Shown here: positions 1-8,553 of the stretch, one piece after another
Layout: each line of letters begins with the position of its first letter
Numbering within the stretch: position 1 is the first letter of the stretch
NCBI GenBank assembly: GCA_963717635.1
Contig: OY970347.1
Coordinates: 2,294,001 to 2,358,000, forward strand
Length of the DNA stretch: 64,000 bases
Reading direction: 5' to 3'
DNA from: JALZKA01 sp963717635
GTDB taxonomy: Bacteria; Actinomycetota; Thermoleophilia; Solirubrobacterales; 70-9
The notes under the pieces: model-generated
Told to the model about the DNA's origin: nothing
Databases searched by the model: none
The model's input: the letters and a program-made list of their open reading frames with translations, nothing else
Position numbers and translations under genes: made by a program

Positions 1-491
1 CCGTATTCGCGATCGGCGACACGTTTCTCGAGGTCGTCTCCCCGATCAAGCCCGACACCTCCGCGGGGAGGTTGCTCGAGCGCCGCGGCGGCGATTGCGG
101 CTACATGGCCATGTTCCAGGTCGATGACTTCACGGCCGCCCGCGAGCGAGCCCGCGGGCTCGGGGTGCGTGAGGTGTTCGAGGTCGCATTCGACGACATC
201 GCCGAGGCGCACCTCCACCCGGCCGACATGCGCGGCGCGATCGTCTCGATCAGCCAGCCCGACCCGGCGCCTTCGTGGCGCTGGGCCGGCCCCAACTGGG
301 AGCGGCGCAGCGTTCCGGGCCGCGTGGCGGAAGTCACCGTCGGGGTCGCCGACCCGGCGGCCACCGCTGAGCGCTGGGCCAGCGTGATCGGCGCCACGCC
401 TGGCGTCGAGTTCGTCGCCGACGAAGCGGAGCCCGGGATCGTCGCCATTCGGATCGACCGGGACGGCGAGCTGCTGACGATCACCCCGTGA
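1..491 (+). CDS. VOC (glyoxalase-like) family protein, 5' end outside window
   Basis: The reading frame is already open at base 3, so the gene begins before the window; about 163 residues are visible. The visible start 'VFAIGDTFLEVVSP' is the end of one beta-alpha-beta-beta-beta half, followed by 'GYMAMFQVDDFTAAR' and a second half opening 'VAEVTVGVADPAATAERWASV'. This two-module layout is that of vicinal oxygen chelate proteins (glyoxalase, dioxygenase and epimerase relatives). The substrate cannot be told. The stop lies 21 bp before the downstream acyltransferase start, so the two may be co-transcribed. Confidence 0.75.
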   Translation, partial: VFAIGDTFLEVVSPIKPDTSAGRLLERRGGDCGYMAMFQVDDFTAARERARGLGVREVFEVAFDDIAEAHLHPADMRGAIVSISQPDPAPSWRWAGPNWERRSVPGRVAEVTVGVADPAATAERWASVIGATPGVEFVADEAEPGIVAIRIDRDGELLTITP

Positions 492-511
492 CGCCCGCAT
501 AGGATCCAACC

Positions 512-1591
512 GTGCGAGTGGCGATGCCGACCGAGGGGCCGCTGTTCGGAGACGACGGTCCGTTCGCGGCTCGCCTGTTGCGGCGGGTCCGCGGGATCTC
601 GCTCGAGATCGTTGCGTTTATCCTCGCCACGGTCCTGTTCCCCGTCCTGCTGATCGGCGCCGCGGTGGCCGATCTCGTGCTCTGGCTGCGCCACCGCAAG
701 CCCTGGGTGGGCGTGCGGTTGACGGCGATGCTCTGGTGGTTCCTGTTCGGCGAGATGCGCGCGCTCGCCGGGCTCTTGGGCATCTGGCTCCTGACCGGCG
801 GACCATTCGGCAGGGGCTCCCTGCGCCGAGCGCGTTGGCTCTACGCGCTGCGTGTCCATTGGTCGGGAAGCCACCTGGGCGGCGTCCGTGTCCTGTTCGG
901 GTTGCGTTTCCAGGTGGAGGGGCTCGAGCACGCAGGACCGGGCCCGGCGGTGATCATGATGCGCCACGCCAGCATCGTCGACAACCTGCTGCCCGACGTC
1001 TTCGTGACCCGCAACCACGGGGTGGGCCTGCGCTTCGTGATCAAGCGCGAGCTACAGATGATCCCGACCATCGACGTCGGCGGCCGCTGGGTCCCCACCT
1101 TCTACGTCCGCCGGGCCTCAGCCGACGCCGCTACCGAGATCGCCGGCCTGGCCAGCCTCGCGCAGGGCCTCGGCCGCAACGAGGCGGTCTTGATCTACCC
1201 CGAGGGCACGCGCTTCACAACCGCGAAGCTCGAGCGCGCGAAGGCGATCATCGCCGAGCGGCAGCCGGATGTGGCGCCGCTCGCGAACCGCCTCCAGCAC
1301 ATCCTGCCGCCCCGGCTCGGCGGGCCCGTCGCCCTGCTCGAAGCGGCACCGGACGCCGACGTCGTGTTCTGCGGGCATGCCGGCTTTGACGGGTACGCCC
1401 GGATCTCCGACATCTGGAGCGGCCGCCTGGTCGGCAAGACGATCCACATTCGCTTCTGGCGCCACCCGGCGGCCGAGGTCCCCACGGGAGAGGACGCCCT
1501 CGCCGCGTGGCTGTACGAGCGCTGGCAGGCCCTGGACGACTGGGTCGGCGAGCAGCGCCGGATCGAGCACGAGGAGGGCGTCGTCACCTGA
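512..1591 (+). CDS. 1-acyl-sn-glycerol-3-phosphate acyltransferase-like (PlsC family) membrane protein
   Basis: A 359-aa protein with the two hallmark motifs of glycerophosphate acyltransferases: an HX4D box (H152-ASIV-D157), which supplies the catalytic His-Asp pair, and YPEGTRF (229-235), which binds the glycerol phosphate. Hydrophobic stretches at about residues 32-58 and 72-95 precede the catalytic domain, so it is probably anchored in the cytoplasmic membrane. The family acylates lysophosphatidate or related acceptors from acyl-CoA or acyl-ACP; the exact acceptor here is unknown. The start is GTG at 512. It fits the lipid-rich gene content of the window. Confidence 0.8.
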   Translation: MRVAMPTEGPLFGDDGPFAARLLRRVRGISLEIVAFILATVLFPVLLIGAAVADLVLWLRHRKPWVGVRLTAMLWWFLFGEMRALAGLLGIWLLTGGPFGRGSLRRARWLYALRVHWSGSHLGGVRVLFGLRFQVEGLEHAGPGPAVIMMRHASIVDNLLPDVFVTRNHGVGLRFVIKRELQMIPTIDVGGRWVPTFYVRRASADAATEIAGLASLAQGLGRNEAVLIYPEGTRFTTAKLERAKAIIAERQPDVAPLANRLQHILPPRLGGPVALLEAAPDADVVFCGHAGFDGYARISDIWSGRLVGKTIHIRFWRHPAAEVPTGEDALAAWLYERWQALDDWVGEQRRIEHEEGVVT

Positions 1592-1632
1592 CCGCGGCGG
1601 TAGCCCCACGGACATCTGGGTAGAGGCCGGAC

Positions 1633-1845
1633 ATGCGAATGGAGACACCTCCCGGCGGCCCGACCCCCGGACCGCCGGCACCCGATCCCAGCCCACCCCA
1701 ACCCGGCCCCGATCCGGCCCCCCCCACGCCGGGACCAGAGCCCGGCCCCCCTGGGCCGCCGGAACCTGATCCGGGGCCCCCGGCGGAGCCGCCGATCGAG
1801 CCGCCGGGGCCGGTGGCGCCCACGCCAGACCCGGGGACGATTTGA
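1633..1845 (+). CDS. Short proline/glycine-rich hypothetical protein
   Basis: A 70-aa frame starting ATG at 1633, almost entirely PGP, PDP and PEP repeats (more than 40% proline). There is no signal peptide, membrane segment or recognisable domain. Such low-complexity frames can be real disordered peptides or chance products of GC-rich DNA. It lies between two genes on the same strand and no competing gene occupies the interval, which mildly favours it being real. Confidence 0.4.
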   Translation: MRMETPPGGPTPGPPAPDPSPPQPGPDPAPPTPGPEPGPPGPPEPDPGPPAEPPIEPPGPVAPTPDPGTI

Positions 1846-1882
1846 GCGTTTGGACGAAGCTCGGCGCGGGCACCCGTAACCC

Positions 1883-2083
1883 ATGATGAATCGAGCCCGC
1901 AGCGCGGCCGAGGAGAACTTCGGCCAGGCAAGCCTCGGAGAGGCCCAGTCCTCGGGCCCACCGGACGACCCGGACATGATCGACACGGAGCACGAGGGCG
2001 ACGACCAGAACGTCGGTGACGCCGACGAGCAGCTCGGCATCGATCCCGACGCCGAACCGGACGAAGACGACCAGGACGACTGA
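1883..2083 (+). CDS. Small acidic hypothetical protein
   Basis: A 66-aa protein beginning 'MMNRARSAAEENFGQ' and ending in a strongly acidic tail (DPDAEPDEDDQDD). It has no cysteine, no hydrophobic segment and no known domain. It is probably disordered and cytoplasmic. It sits 31 bp upstream of the 413-aa gene at 2115 and may be its operon partner. No function can be assigned. Confidence 0.5.
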   Translation: MMNRARSAAEENFGQASLGEAQSSGPPDDPDMIDTEHEGDDQNVGDADEQLGIDPDAEPDEDDQDD

Positions 2084-2114
2084 GCGCGCGAGCCGCTCCG
2101 TCTAGGCTCCCGCT

Positions 2115-3356
2115 GTGGACGAAGCGGGTGCGATCACGGGGCTGGAGCGGACCGAGGCGAAGCTGCACGCCTACGCGTCCGAGCGCGGCCTGACCGTCCG
2201 CCCGGAGCTGACTTGGCCCGGGCAGCCGCCGCCGCACGAGCAACGCGGGCCGATCCGCCACGCGTCATGGTCGGTCGCCGGAAAGCTGCCTGGCGGAGTT
2301 CCCGGGAGGCTTCGCCACCAGGCGGTGTTCGGCAGCACCTTCGGCATGAACATCGCCGGCCAGCACACGATCATGGTCTGCCGGATCCCGGAGTCGGTCG
2401 GCTACCTGCCGATGCTCTCGGTGCGGGCCGAGGGCCTCGAGCCGGGGCTTTTTTACTGGGCCGGGGACAAGCGCCCGCGCGAGGACGTCGGCGGCTTCGA
2501 GTCGGTCGAGCTCGACCGACGCTACATCGTCGAGGTCGCCAAGGGCCAGGACCAGGCATGGCTCCGCCAACTGTTCCCGCCCAGCTTCATCGACTGGCTC
2601 GCCTCGAACACGCCGGTCGACTTCGGCTTCCGGCTCGACGGCGGCGTCTTTGTCTGCGAGTGCCCTCAATACCGGGGGCAGCACCGCGCCGACGGCGAGG
2701 TCGATGAGGAGCATCTCGACCTGCTCGCCTCGGCGGGCGGGCGCTGCGGAAGCCGGATCCGCGACGAGGTGCTGGAGGAGGCCGACGTCAGCTGGGGCGG
2801 CACCAACCCCGACAGCGCCGCGGCCCACGCCGCGCGCGCGGGCGGGCGCAAGCACGGCCGGCTGCTGGGCCTGGTGATGAAGCTCGCCGGCGAGATGGCG
2901 GATTCGAGCGTCGGCGACTTCGGCGCCAAGCACGGAATGGAGCCGAAGCACACGGCCGAGTTCCACGCGAACCACATCCGCCTGCCGCTGCCCGGCACGG
3001 CGACGGATGTCCTGGCGGGCCCGTTGCCCGGCACCGACCGGCAGGGCGAGTTGGCCTGGCTCGAGTTCTCGAGCCTCGTGGACGTGCAACGCAACTACAA
3101 CGCCGTGATCGTCGACCTCGGACGCGAGCTGCCGAGCGCCTGGGTCGACGCCGACGACGTCACCATCCCCGGCTTCGGCGAGGGCATCTCCGAGCGCGCG
3201 CTCGAGCTGGCTCGGCCGGCCGGCGTGGGGGTTTCCACCGATGGCAGCAAGGCCTGCGTCTACAGCTCGATGCCGCAGGGCTCGTCCGGCTGGCCCAGTG
3301 GCGCCGACATCGAGGCGCTGGTGCCTAGGGCGCTCCAGGTAGCCGACGCTCTCTGA
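2115..3356 (+). CDS. Hypothetical protein, 413 aa, family not recognised
   Basis: GTG start at 2115. The protein is soluble-looking, with no signal peptide or membrane helix. The middle has hydrophobic-aromatic stretches ('GLFYWAGDKRP', 'FPPSFIDWLASNTPVDFGFRLDGGVFVCECPQYRG') and a CEC motif. The C-terminal third contains 'LPGTATDVLAGPLPGTDRQGELAWLEFSSLVD'. Codon use matches the neighbours, so it looks like a resident gene. The stop abuts the stop of the convergent desaturase (TGATCA shared). I do not recognise the family and assign no function. Confidence 0.6.
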   Translation: MDEAGAITGLERTEAKLHAYASERGLTVRPELTWPGQPPPHEQRGPIRHASWSVAGKLPGGVPGRLRHQAVFGSTFGMNIAGQHTIMVCRIPESVGYLPMLSVRAEGLEPGLFYWAGDKRPREDVGGFESVELDRRYIVEVAKGQDQAWLRQLFPPSFIDWLASNTPVDFGFRLDGGVFVCECPQYRGQHRADGEVDEEHLDLLASAGGRCGSRIRDEVLEEADVSWGGTNPDSAAAHAARAGGRKHGRLLGLVMKLAGEMADSSVGDFGAKHGMEPKHTAEFHANHIRLPLPGTATDVLAGPLPGTDRQGELAWLEFSSLVDVQRNYNAVIVDLGRELPSAWVDADDVTIPGFGEGISERALELARPAGVGVSTDGSKACVYSSMPQGSSGWPSGADIEALVPRALQVADAL

Positions 3357-4274
3357 TCAGTCGGCCGCGAGCGCTCCGCGCCTGTGTCGGCTGGCCCCCG
3401 CGAGCCGCTCCTCCTGGCGCTCGGGGCTGATCCGGATCACGTTCCAGGCCAGGCCGAGCCGCTCCATCAGGGTGATGATCGCGGCCGAGATGTCGATCTC
3501 CCACCAGCGCAGGCCCTGCTGCGCGGCGCGCGGGAACGCGTGGTGGTTGTGGTGCCAGGACTCGCCGAGCGACGGGATCGCGAGCCAGGCAACGTTGGTC
3601 GAGTGGTCGTCGACCTCAAAGCGCCGGCGCCCGAAGAAGTGGCAGACCGAGTTGATCGACCAAGTGACGTGGTGGACGAGGAAGATCCGCACGAACCCGC
3701 CCCAGAGCAGCCCGGTAAGGCCGCCTGCGAGCGTGCCGCTGAGGGCGAATCCGAGCGCGAACGGAAGCAGCAGGCTGAGCCCGACCAGCGGCAGGAAGGC
3801 GTAGTTGATGCGCCGCATCGTCGGGTCCTCGAGCAGCTCCGGGGCGAAGCGGCGCTTGGTCGCCTGGCCCTGGGTGTCGGTGAGCCAGCCCATGTGCGCG
3901 TACCAGAGCCCGGTGATCGCGCCGCGGACCCCGCTGCCGTGGCCGTGGGGGGAGTGCGGATCGCCCTCGACGTCGGTGAACGCGTGGTGCTTGCGGTGAT
4001 CGGCCACCCAGTCGATCACCGATCCCTGGACGGCCATCGAGCCGAGCACCGCGAACGTGTAGCGCACCCACGGCTTCGCCTCGAGCGCCCGATGCGTGAA
4101 GAGCCGGTGGTAGCCGATCGTGATTCCGAGGGCCGTCGGCACGTACATCAGGGCGAAAATCGCCAGGTCGGTGCCGCTGACGAGGTCGTTCCAGAGCAAG
4201 ACGATCCCGACGGCAAAGCCGACGAAGGGAAGGATCACGGCGGCGAGGGTGATGTTGCGCTGCAGCGGGCTCAT
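3357..4274 (-). CDS. Acyl-CoA / fatty acid desaturase (delta-9 type, membrane di-iron)
   Basis: A 305-aa integral membrane desaturase with the three histidine boxes of the acyl-CoA desaturase family: HRLFTH (56-61), HRKHH (93-97) and HNHH near residue 245 (in 'ESWHHNHHAFP'). These bind the di-iron centre that inserts a cis double bond into a saturated acyl chain, usually at carbon 9. Hydrophobic pairs flank the boxes as expected. There is no fused cytochrome b5, so electrons must come from separate proteins. A second, delta-12-type desaturase lies at 37113-38174. Divergent from the PucR gene across an 86-bp region that holds an inverted repeat. Confidence 0.88.
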   Translation of the reverse strand: MSPLQRNITLAAVILPFVGFAVGIVLLWNDLVSGTDLAIFALMYVPTALGITIGYHRLFTHRALEAKPWVRYTFAVLGSMAVQGSVIDWVADHRKHHAFTDVEGDPHSPHGHGSGVRGAITGLWYAHMGWLTDTQGQATKRRFAPELLEDPTMRRINYAFLPLVGLSLLLPFALGFALSGTLAGGLTGLLWGGFVRIFLVHHVTWSINSVCHFFGRRRFEVDDHSTNVAWLAIPSLGESWHHNHHAFPRAAQQGLRWWEIDISAAIITLMERLGLAWNVIRISPERQEERLAGASRHRRGALAAD

Positions 4275-4339
4275 GCCTACAGGTTCTCTCGCACCGCGCC
4301 TGACGGCTACTGGGGAAGCTCAAGAGTCGACCGCGATAC

Positions 4340-4358
4340 TTCATATGATTGCTATGAA
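4340..4358. promoter_or_regulatory. Inverted repeat TTCATA-N7-TATGAA in the desaturase/PucR divergent region
   Basis: A perfect 6-bp inverted repeat with a 7-bp spacer lies in an unusually AT-rich patch. It contains TATGAT (4344-4349), which resembles a -10 element reading toward the PucR gene. The position between divergently transcribed genes suggests an operator. The binding protein is unknown; PucR itself is a candidate by inference only. Confidence 0.4.
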
Positions 4359-4360
4359 CG

Positions 4361-5590
4361 TTGGAGCGAGAACGCCCCCATCTGCAGGCACTTTCGTCCG
4401 TTAGCAACAGCTTGGTGACAGGACTGCGCGCGACGCTGCCGGAGCTCGGCGACGAGTTGATCGCCGCGATCCGCGAATCGGTCCCGGAGTACGCGCGGCC
4501 GCTGGAGGGGAGCTTCGGGCGCGGCGTCCGGGCGGGGGTCGGCGAGGCGCTGACCCGGTTCGTCGACGACATCGAGCGGCCCAGCGCCGACCCCAAGCGC
4601 TGGCAGGCCGTCTACCGGGCGCTCGGTGCCGGCGAGCTGCGCCAGGGCCGCACGCTCGAAGCGCTGCTGGCGGCCTACCGGGTCGGCGCCCGGGTCGCCT
4701 GGCGCAGGATCGCCGAAGCCGCGACCGAGTCCGGCGCAAGCTCGGCTGAGCTGACCGCTCTGGCCGAGGCGATCTTCGCCTACATCGACGAGATCTCGGC
4801 GATCTCGGCCGAGGGATACGCCGCCGAGCAGGCGGAGGCCGCCGGCGAGGCCCAGCGGCGCCGCGAGGCGGTCGTCCGCCTCCTGATCGAGGGTGGGGCG
4901 AGCCAGGAAGGGCTGGCCCAGGCCGCGGAGGCGGCCGGCTGGCCCCTGCCGGCCGCCGCTGCAGCCGTGGTGTCGCGCGAGCATCAGCCGGGTGCGCTCG
5001 CGACTCGCCTGGGCCAGGGCGTGATCGCGGCGGCGATCGACGACGGGCTGGTCTGCGCGGTCGTGCCCGACGCCGGCGCGCCGGGAAGGGCGCGCGAGCT
5101 GGACGCCGCCCTGGGCGAGCGCCCAGCGGCGATCGGACCCACCGTCGAGCCGGCCGCCTTCGGGACCAGCCAGGCTCGAGCTCGCCGCGCGCTGGAGCTG
5201 CTCGAATCCGGCGTTCTGGCGGGCACGCCGGTCCGCTCCGCCAACCACCTCGCGACGCTGATCGTCAACGACGACCCCGGCCTGCTCGCTGAACACGCGA
5301 GCCGCGAGCTGGCGCCAATCTCTGGCGAGACCGAGCTGTCGCGCGAGCGCCTGCTGGAGACCCTGCGCGCGTGGGTCGATCACCCCGGTCGCCCGACCGA
5401 GGTCGCGCGGGCGGTGCACGTTCACCCCCAGACCGCTCGCTACCGGCTGCGCCGGTTGCGCGACCTGTTCGGCGACATCGACGATCCCGAGCGCCGCTTC
5501 GCGCTGGCGCTGGCGTTGCGCGCGCCCGACGGGTTCAAGGACGGCGTGCGGAAGACCGATATAAGGCAAGCAGATGGAGAGTCGAGTTGA
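4361..5590 (+). CDS. PucR-family transcriptional regulator
   Basis: Up to 409 aa from the TTG at 4361. A GTG at 4415 ('VTGLRATLPELGDELIAAI') is an equally plausible start, since the first 18 residues show no conservation I recognise. The C-terminus carries a PucR-type helix-turn-helix: 'RLLETLRAWVDHPGRPTEVARA' followed by 'VHVHPQTARYRLRRLRDLFG'. The N-terminal half is helical ('LGAGELRQGRTLEALLAAYRVGARVAWRRI'), the sensory region typical of actinobacterial PucR proteins. The ligand is unknown. It is divergent from the desaturase and overlaps the next small gene by 17 bp, so it may regulate one or both. Confidence 0.8.
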   Translation: MERERPHLQALSSVSNSLVTGLRATLPELGDELIAAIRESVPEYARPLEGSFGRGVRAGVGEALTRFVDDIERPSADPKRWQAVYRALGAGELRQGRTLEALLAAYRVGARVAWRRIAEAATESGASSAELTALAEAIFAYIDEISAISAEGYAAEQAEAAGEAQRRREAVVRLLIEGGASQEGLAQAAEAAGWPLPAAAAAVVSREHQPGALATRLGQGVIAAAIDDGLVCAVVPDAGAPGRARELDAALGERPAAIGPTVEPAAFGTSQARARRALELLESGVLAGTPVRSANHLATLIVNDDPGLLAEHASRELAPISGETELSRERLLETLRAWVDHPGRPTEVARAVHVHPQTARYRLRRLRDLFGDIDDPERRFALALALRAPDGFKDGVRKTDIRQADGESS

Positions 5591-5825
5591 ACGCGTCGTC
5601 CTGGAGACCGACCGGCACCGCATCGTCGGCGACCTGACGCTGCCCAAGGAGGGCTACCGCTCGCGCCTGTCGGACTTCCTCAACCGCGGCGACCTCGACT
5701 TCATCCCGCTGGTGAACGTCGAGATGACTCCGGTCAGCGGCAACGGTGCGGCGCCGGAGCGGCGCTCGTTCCTCGCGGTCGCCCGGTCGCACATTCAGCT
5801 TGCGCACCCGATCGAGCACGGCTAG
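5574..5825 (+). CDS. DUF6812-type small protein
   Basis: An 83-aa protein beginning 'MESRVERVVLETDRHRIVGDLTLP' with 'YRSRLSDFLNRGDLDFIPLVNVEM' in the middle. This beta-rich layout is that of a small conserved family of unknown role (DUF6812, by recollection). The start overlaps the end of the PucR gene by 17 bp, which suggests translational coupling. There are no membrane or signal segments. Confidence 0.65.
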   Translation: MESRVERVVLETDRHRIVGDLTLPKEGYRSRLSDFLNRGDLDFIPLVNVEMTPVSGNGAAPERRSFLAVARSHIQLAHPIEHG

Positions 5826-5835
5826 GCCCTCGCTT

Positions 5836-6174
5836 CTAGGCGATACGGTCGCCCAGCTCGACGTCCGAGTCCGGCCGCAACAGGACGACGCCCTTGGCCT
5901 CGTCGAGGGCCCCCAGCACCAGCACCTCGGAGACAAACGGGCCGATCTGCTTCGGCGGAAAGTTGACGACGGCGACCACGAGCCGGCCATCCAGATCCCC
6001 GCGGGGGTAGTGCGCGATCTGCGCCGAGGAGCGCTTCTCGCCGATCTCGGGCCCGAAGTCGATCCGCAGCTTCCAGGCGGGGACGCGCGCCTCCGGGAAC
6101 TCCTCGACCCCCACCACCCGGCCGACCCGCATGTCGACCGCCTCGAACTGCTCCCAGGTGATCTCGCCGGTCAC
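5836..6174 (-). CDS. csaA: CsaA-like tRNA-binding domain protein
   Basis: A 112-aa OB-fold protein. 'ITWEQFEAVDMRVGRVVGVE', 'FGPEIGEKRSSAQIAHYP' and 'VVAVVNFPPKQIGPFVSEVLVLG' match the CsaA/EMAP-II tRNA-binding family almost word for word, at full length. CsaA binds tRNA and has been proposed as an export chaperone in Bacillus. The start is GTG at 6174, overlapping the stop of the upstream dehydrogenase as GTGA, so the two are translationally coupled. Confidence 0.88.
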   Translation of the reverse strand: MTGEITWEQFEAVDMRVGRVVGVEEFPEARVPAWKLRIDFGPEIGEKRSSAQIAHYPRGDLDGRLVVAVVNFPPKQIGPFVSEVLVLGALDEAKGVVLLRPDSDVELGDRIA

Positions 6175-7205
6175 GGCGTCAGCACGATCTTTAGGGCCTC
6201 TCTGCGGTCGTAGATCGCGTAGGCCTCGGCGGCGTCGTCGAGCTTCATGTGGTGCGTGACCAGCGGGCCGGGGTCGAGCGTTCCCTCGGCAAGGGCGGCG
6301 AGCACCGGGTCGACGTGCTTGATCACGTTTGCGTGGCCGGTCTTCAGCGTCAGCGCCTTGATCCAGACGATCCCCATGTGGACCTCCATTCGCTCCGCGT
6401 ACACGCCGGTCGCTGAAACCGTTCCGCACTTGCGGGTCAGCCGGCAGGCGAGGTCGAGGGCGTCGGGATGGCCCACGGCATCGATCGTGACATCGACTCC
6501 CCTGCCCTCCGTTGCAGCCTTCGCCGCGGCCTTCGGGTCCTCCTCGGTCAGGTGCACGGGGTCGGCTCCGAACGCACGCGCCATGTCGAGTCGCTCGGCC
6601 ACGGTGTCGATTGCGATCACCCCGGCCGCACCGGCCGCGAACGCCGCCTGGCAAGCGCACAGGCCGACCGGGCCGAGGCCGAGCACGGCGACGACCGAGC
6701 CCTCGTCGACGCCGGTCTCGGCAACCGCGTGGTAACCGGTCCCCATCACGTCGCCGGCGAACAGCGCCACATCGTCGCCCATCCCAGCCGGGACCTTGCG
6801 GAGCGTGAGGTCCGCGGTGGGGACCTGGAGCAGCTCGGCCTGAGAGCCCTGCAGCTCGCCGAGCAGCTTGCCGTGGCCGAAGACGCGCCCGTGGTCGCAC
6901 TTGTGGAAATCGCCGCGGACGCAGAAGAAGCACTCGTTGCAAGCCGTGCAGTAGGTGCCGAGCACGCGGTCGCCGACGGCCACCGACGTGACCGCGTCGC
7001 CGGCCGCGACGACCGTGCCGACGTACTCGTGGCCGATCGTGAACCCGGGCTCGATCGCGACCCGGCCGTGGTAGATGTGCAGGTCGGAGCCGCAGACGCC
7101 GCTGGCCTCGACCCGGACGATCGCGTCGCTGGACGCCTCGAGCTCGGGCTCTGGCTTCTCGTCGACCCGGACCTCGCCGGGCGCCTGGAACGTGACCGCT
7201 CGCAT
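6171..7205 (-). CDS. Zinc-dependent alcohol dehydrogenase (MDR family)
   Basis: 344 aa. The catalytic zinc ligands are visible as C38 (SGVCGSD) and H59-E60 (GHEYVG). A structural-zinc cysteine cluster follows ('YCTACNECFFCVRGDFHKC'). The Rossmann motif is 'VLGLGPVG'. This is a medium-chain dehydrogenase oxidising an alcohol or polyol with NAD(P); the layout resembles glutathione-independent formaldehyde, threonine and sorbitol dehydrogenase-like enzymes, and the substrate is not clear. It is the first gene of a two-gene operon with csaA. Confidence 0.85.
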   Translation of the reverse strand: MRAVTFQAPGEVRVDEKPEPELEASSDAIVRVEASGVCGSDLHIYHGRVAIEPGFTIGHEYVGTVVAAGDAVTSVAVGDRVLGTYCTACNECFFCVRGDFHKCDHGRVFGHGKLLGELQGSQAELLQVPTADLTLRKVPAGMGDDVALFAGDVMGTGYHAVAETGVDEGSVVAVLGLGPVGLCACQAAFAAGAAGVIAIDTVAERLDMARAFGADPVHLTEEDPKAAAKAATEGRGVDVTIDAVGHPDALDLACRLTRKCGTVSATGVYAERMEVHMGIVWIKALTLKTGHANVIKHVDPVLAALAEGTLDPGPLVTHHMKLDDAAEAYAIYDRREALKIVLTP

Positions 7206-7266
7206 CGGCGGCGGAGACTACGCCTAACCCGTGAAACGAAGCGGCGGTGCGGCAGACTGAGCGGTC

Positions 7267-8490
7267 GTGGGGGGCCGAAACCAGCAGCGCTCCGACACGC
7301 GGCTTCTGGTCGGCGCCGTGGGCGTGTCGGCGCTCGGCGACTTCCTGCTTTGGATCCCGCTGACGCTCCACCTGCAGGAGACGACCGGTTCGGGCCTGAC
7401 CGTCGCCGCGTTGATGATCTGCCTCTGGCTGCCGATCGTCGTGCTGGCGCCACTCGCGGGCCTCCTGGTGGATCGCGTTGACGCGCGTCTGGTCCTGATC
7501 TGGGCCTCCCTCGGCCAGGCCGTGGTCGCCGCCGGGCTGGCATTGGTGCTGGACTCCGAGGCCGCCATCCTGATCCTCGCGGCGGTCTTGGGAATCGGCT
7601 TCGCGATCGCGCAGCCGGCCGAGTTTGCGCTCGTCCCCGTGGTTGCGGCCGAGCGCGACCTGACCAAGGTGAACGGCTACGTCGAAACCGCCCGCTACAC
7701 CGGGATGACGGCCGGCCCGCTAGTCGGCGGCGCGCTGGCGGCGGCCGGTGGCACCGACGTGGCGATGATCGGCAACGCCCTGACCTTCGCGCTCCTGGCG
7801 CTGGCGGCGTTCCTGCTGCACGCGCGTCGCCCGCCGGCCGAAGCGAATGACGGCGACGAGCCCGACCGCGCGCGCGACGGCGTCATCTTCCTGTTTCGCG
7901 ACCGCACGCTCGTACTGGTGATGGGCGCGGTGTTCGTGTCGCTGCTCTTCTTCAGCGCCTCGATCACCGCGGAGGTCTTTTTCCTGAAGGAGGATCTGGG
8001 CGTGGGCGACGCGGTCTACGGGCTGCTGTTCTCCGGCTGGACGGTCGGGATGGTTGCCGGCGCGTTGGTGATCTCGCGCAAGATCCCGAAGGCGGCCGTG
8101 GCGACGGCAGCGCTCTTGGCCGTCGCGGTCCAAGGCGTCGGCCTCGGGCTTCCGACAGCGTGGCTTGCGGTCGGTTTCACGGGCGCGATGTGGTTCGTCG
8201 GCGGACTCGGCCACGGAGTCAAGAACGTGCTCGCCAGGACGCTGATCCAGGAGCGTGTGCCCGACCGCCTGCACGGCCGCGCGTTCGCCGCGTACAACGG
8301 CCTGCGAAACGGAGCCGAGTTGTTCGCGCTGGCGGGCGGCGGCCTGTTGGTCGCCGCGATCGGCGCGCGCTCGACACTGGCGTTGGCCGGCGTGGTGCCG
8401 CTGGTCGTTGCCTTGATCGCGCTCGCGCTCCACGCCCGGGGCAGCGGCCGCGGCCGTCCCGCCAAAGCGGTTGCTGCTACACAGGGATAG
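7267..8490 (+). CDS. MFS transporter
   Basis: A 407-aa protein with roughly 12 hydrophobic segments. It has the MFS loop signature between helices 2 and 3 ('LLVDRVDARLVLIWASLGQ') and a hydrophilic central loop (RRPPAEANDGDEPDRARDG). Its size and style are those of MDR-type exporters (MFS_3, enterobactin-exporter-like), which move small molecules by proton antiport. GTG start at 7267. The substrate is unknown. Divergent from the alcohol dehydrogenase. Confidence 0.8.
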   Translation: MGGRNQQRSDTRLLVGAVGVSALGDFLLWIPLTLHLQETTGSGLTVAALMICLWLPIVVLAPLAGLLVDRVDARLVLIWASLGQAVVAAGLALVLDSEAAILILAAVLGIGFAIAQPAEFALVPVVAAERDLTKVNGYVETARYTGMTAGPLVGGALAAAGGTDVAMIGNALTFALLALAAFLLHARRPPAEANDGDEPDRARDGVIFLFRDRTLVLVMGAVFVSLLFFSASITAEVFFLKEDLGVGDAVYGLLFSGWTVGMVAGALVISRKIPKAAVATAALLAVAVQGVGLGLPTAWLAVGFTGAMWFVGGLGHGVKNVLARTLIQERVPDRLHGRAFAAYNGLRNGAELFALAGGGLLVAAIGARSTLALAGVVPLVVALIALALHARGSGRGRPAKAVAATQG

Positions 8491-8501
8491 GCCGAATTCC
8501 A

Positions 8502-8531
8502 GCAACCACCCCGGCGGCGTAGGGTGGTTGC
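8502..8531. terminator. Hairpin between MFS and SDR genes
   Basis: A perfect 10-bp inverted repeat (GCAACCACCC / GGGTGGTTGC) with a 10-nt loop lies 11 bp after the MFS stop. It has no U-tract, so it is either a GC-rich terminator of the kind common in actinobacteria or an operator for the SDR gene just downstream. Confidence 0.45.
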
Positions 8532-8553
8532 CAAAGCGACCGAGGAAATCGCG

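Noticed and set aside
1584..2261. A 225-codon minus-strand frame over the Pro-rich and acidic genes
   Set aside because: Gly/Pro/Arg-biased with no domain, and crosses two plausible genes; it reflects GC skew.
3384..4418. A 344-codon plus-strand frame opposite the desaturase
   Set aside because: The minus-strand frame holds all three histidine boxes; the plus frame is rich in Arg/Glu and has no motif.
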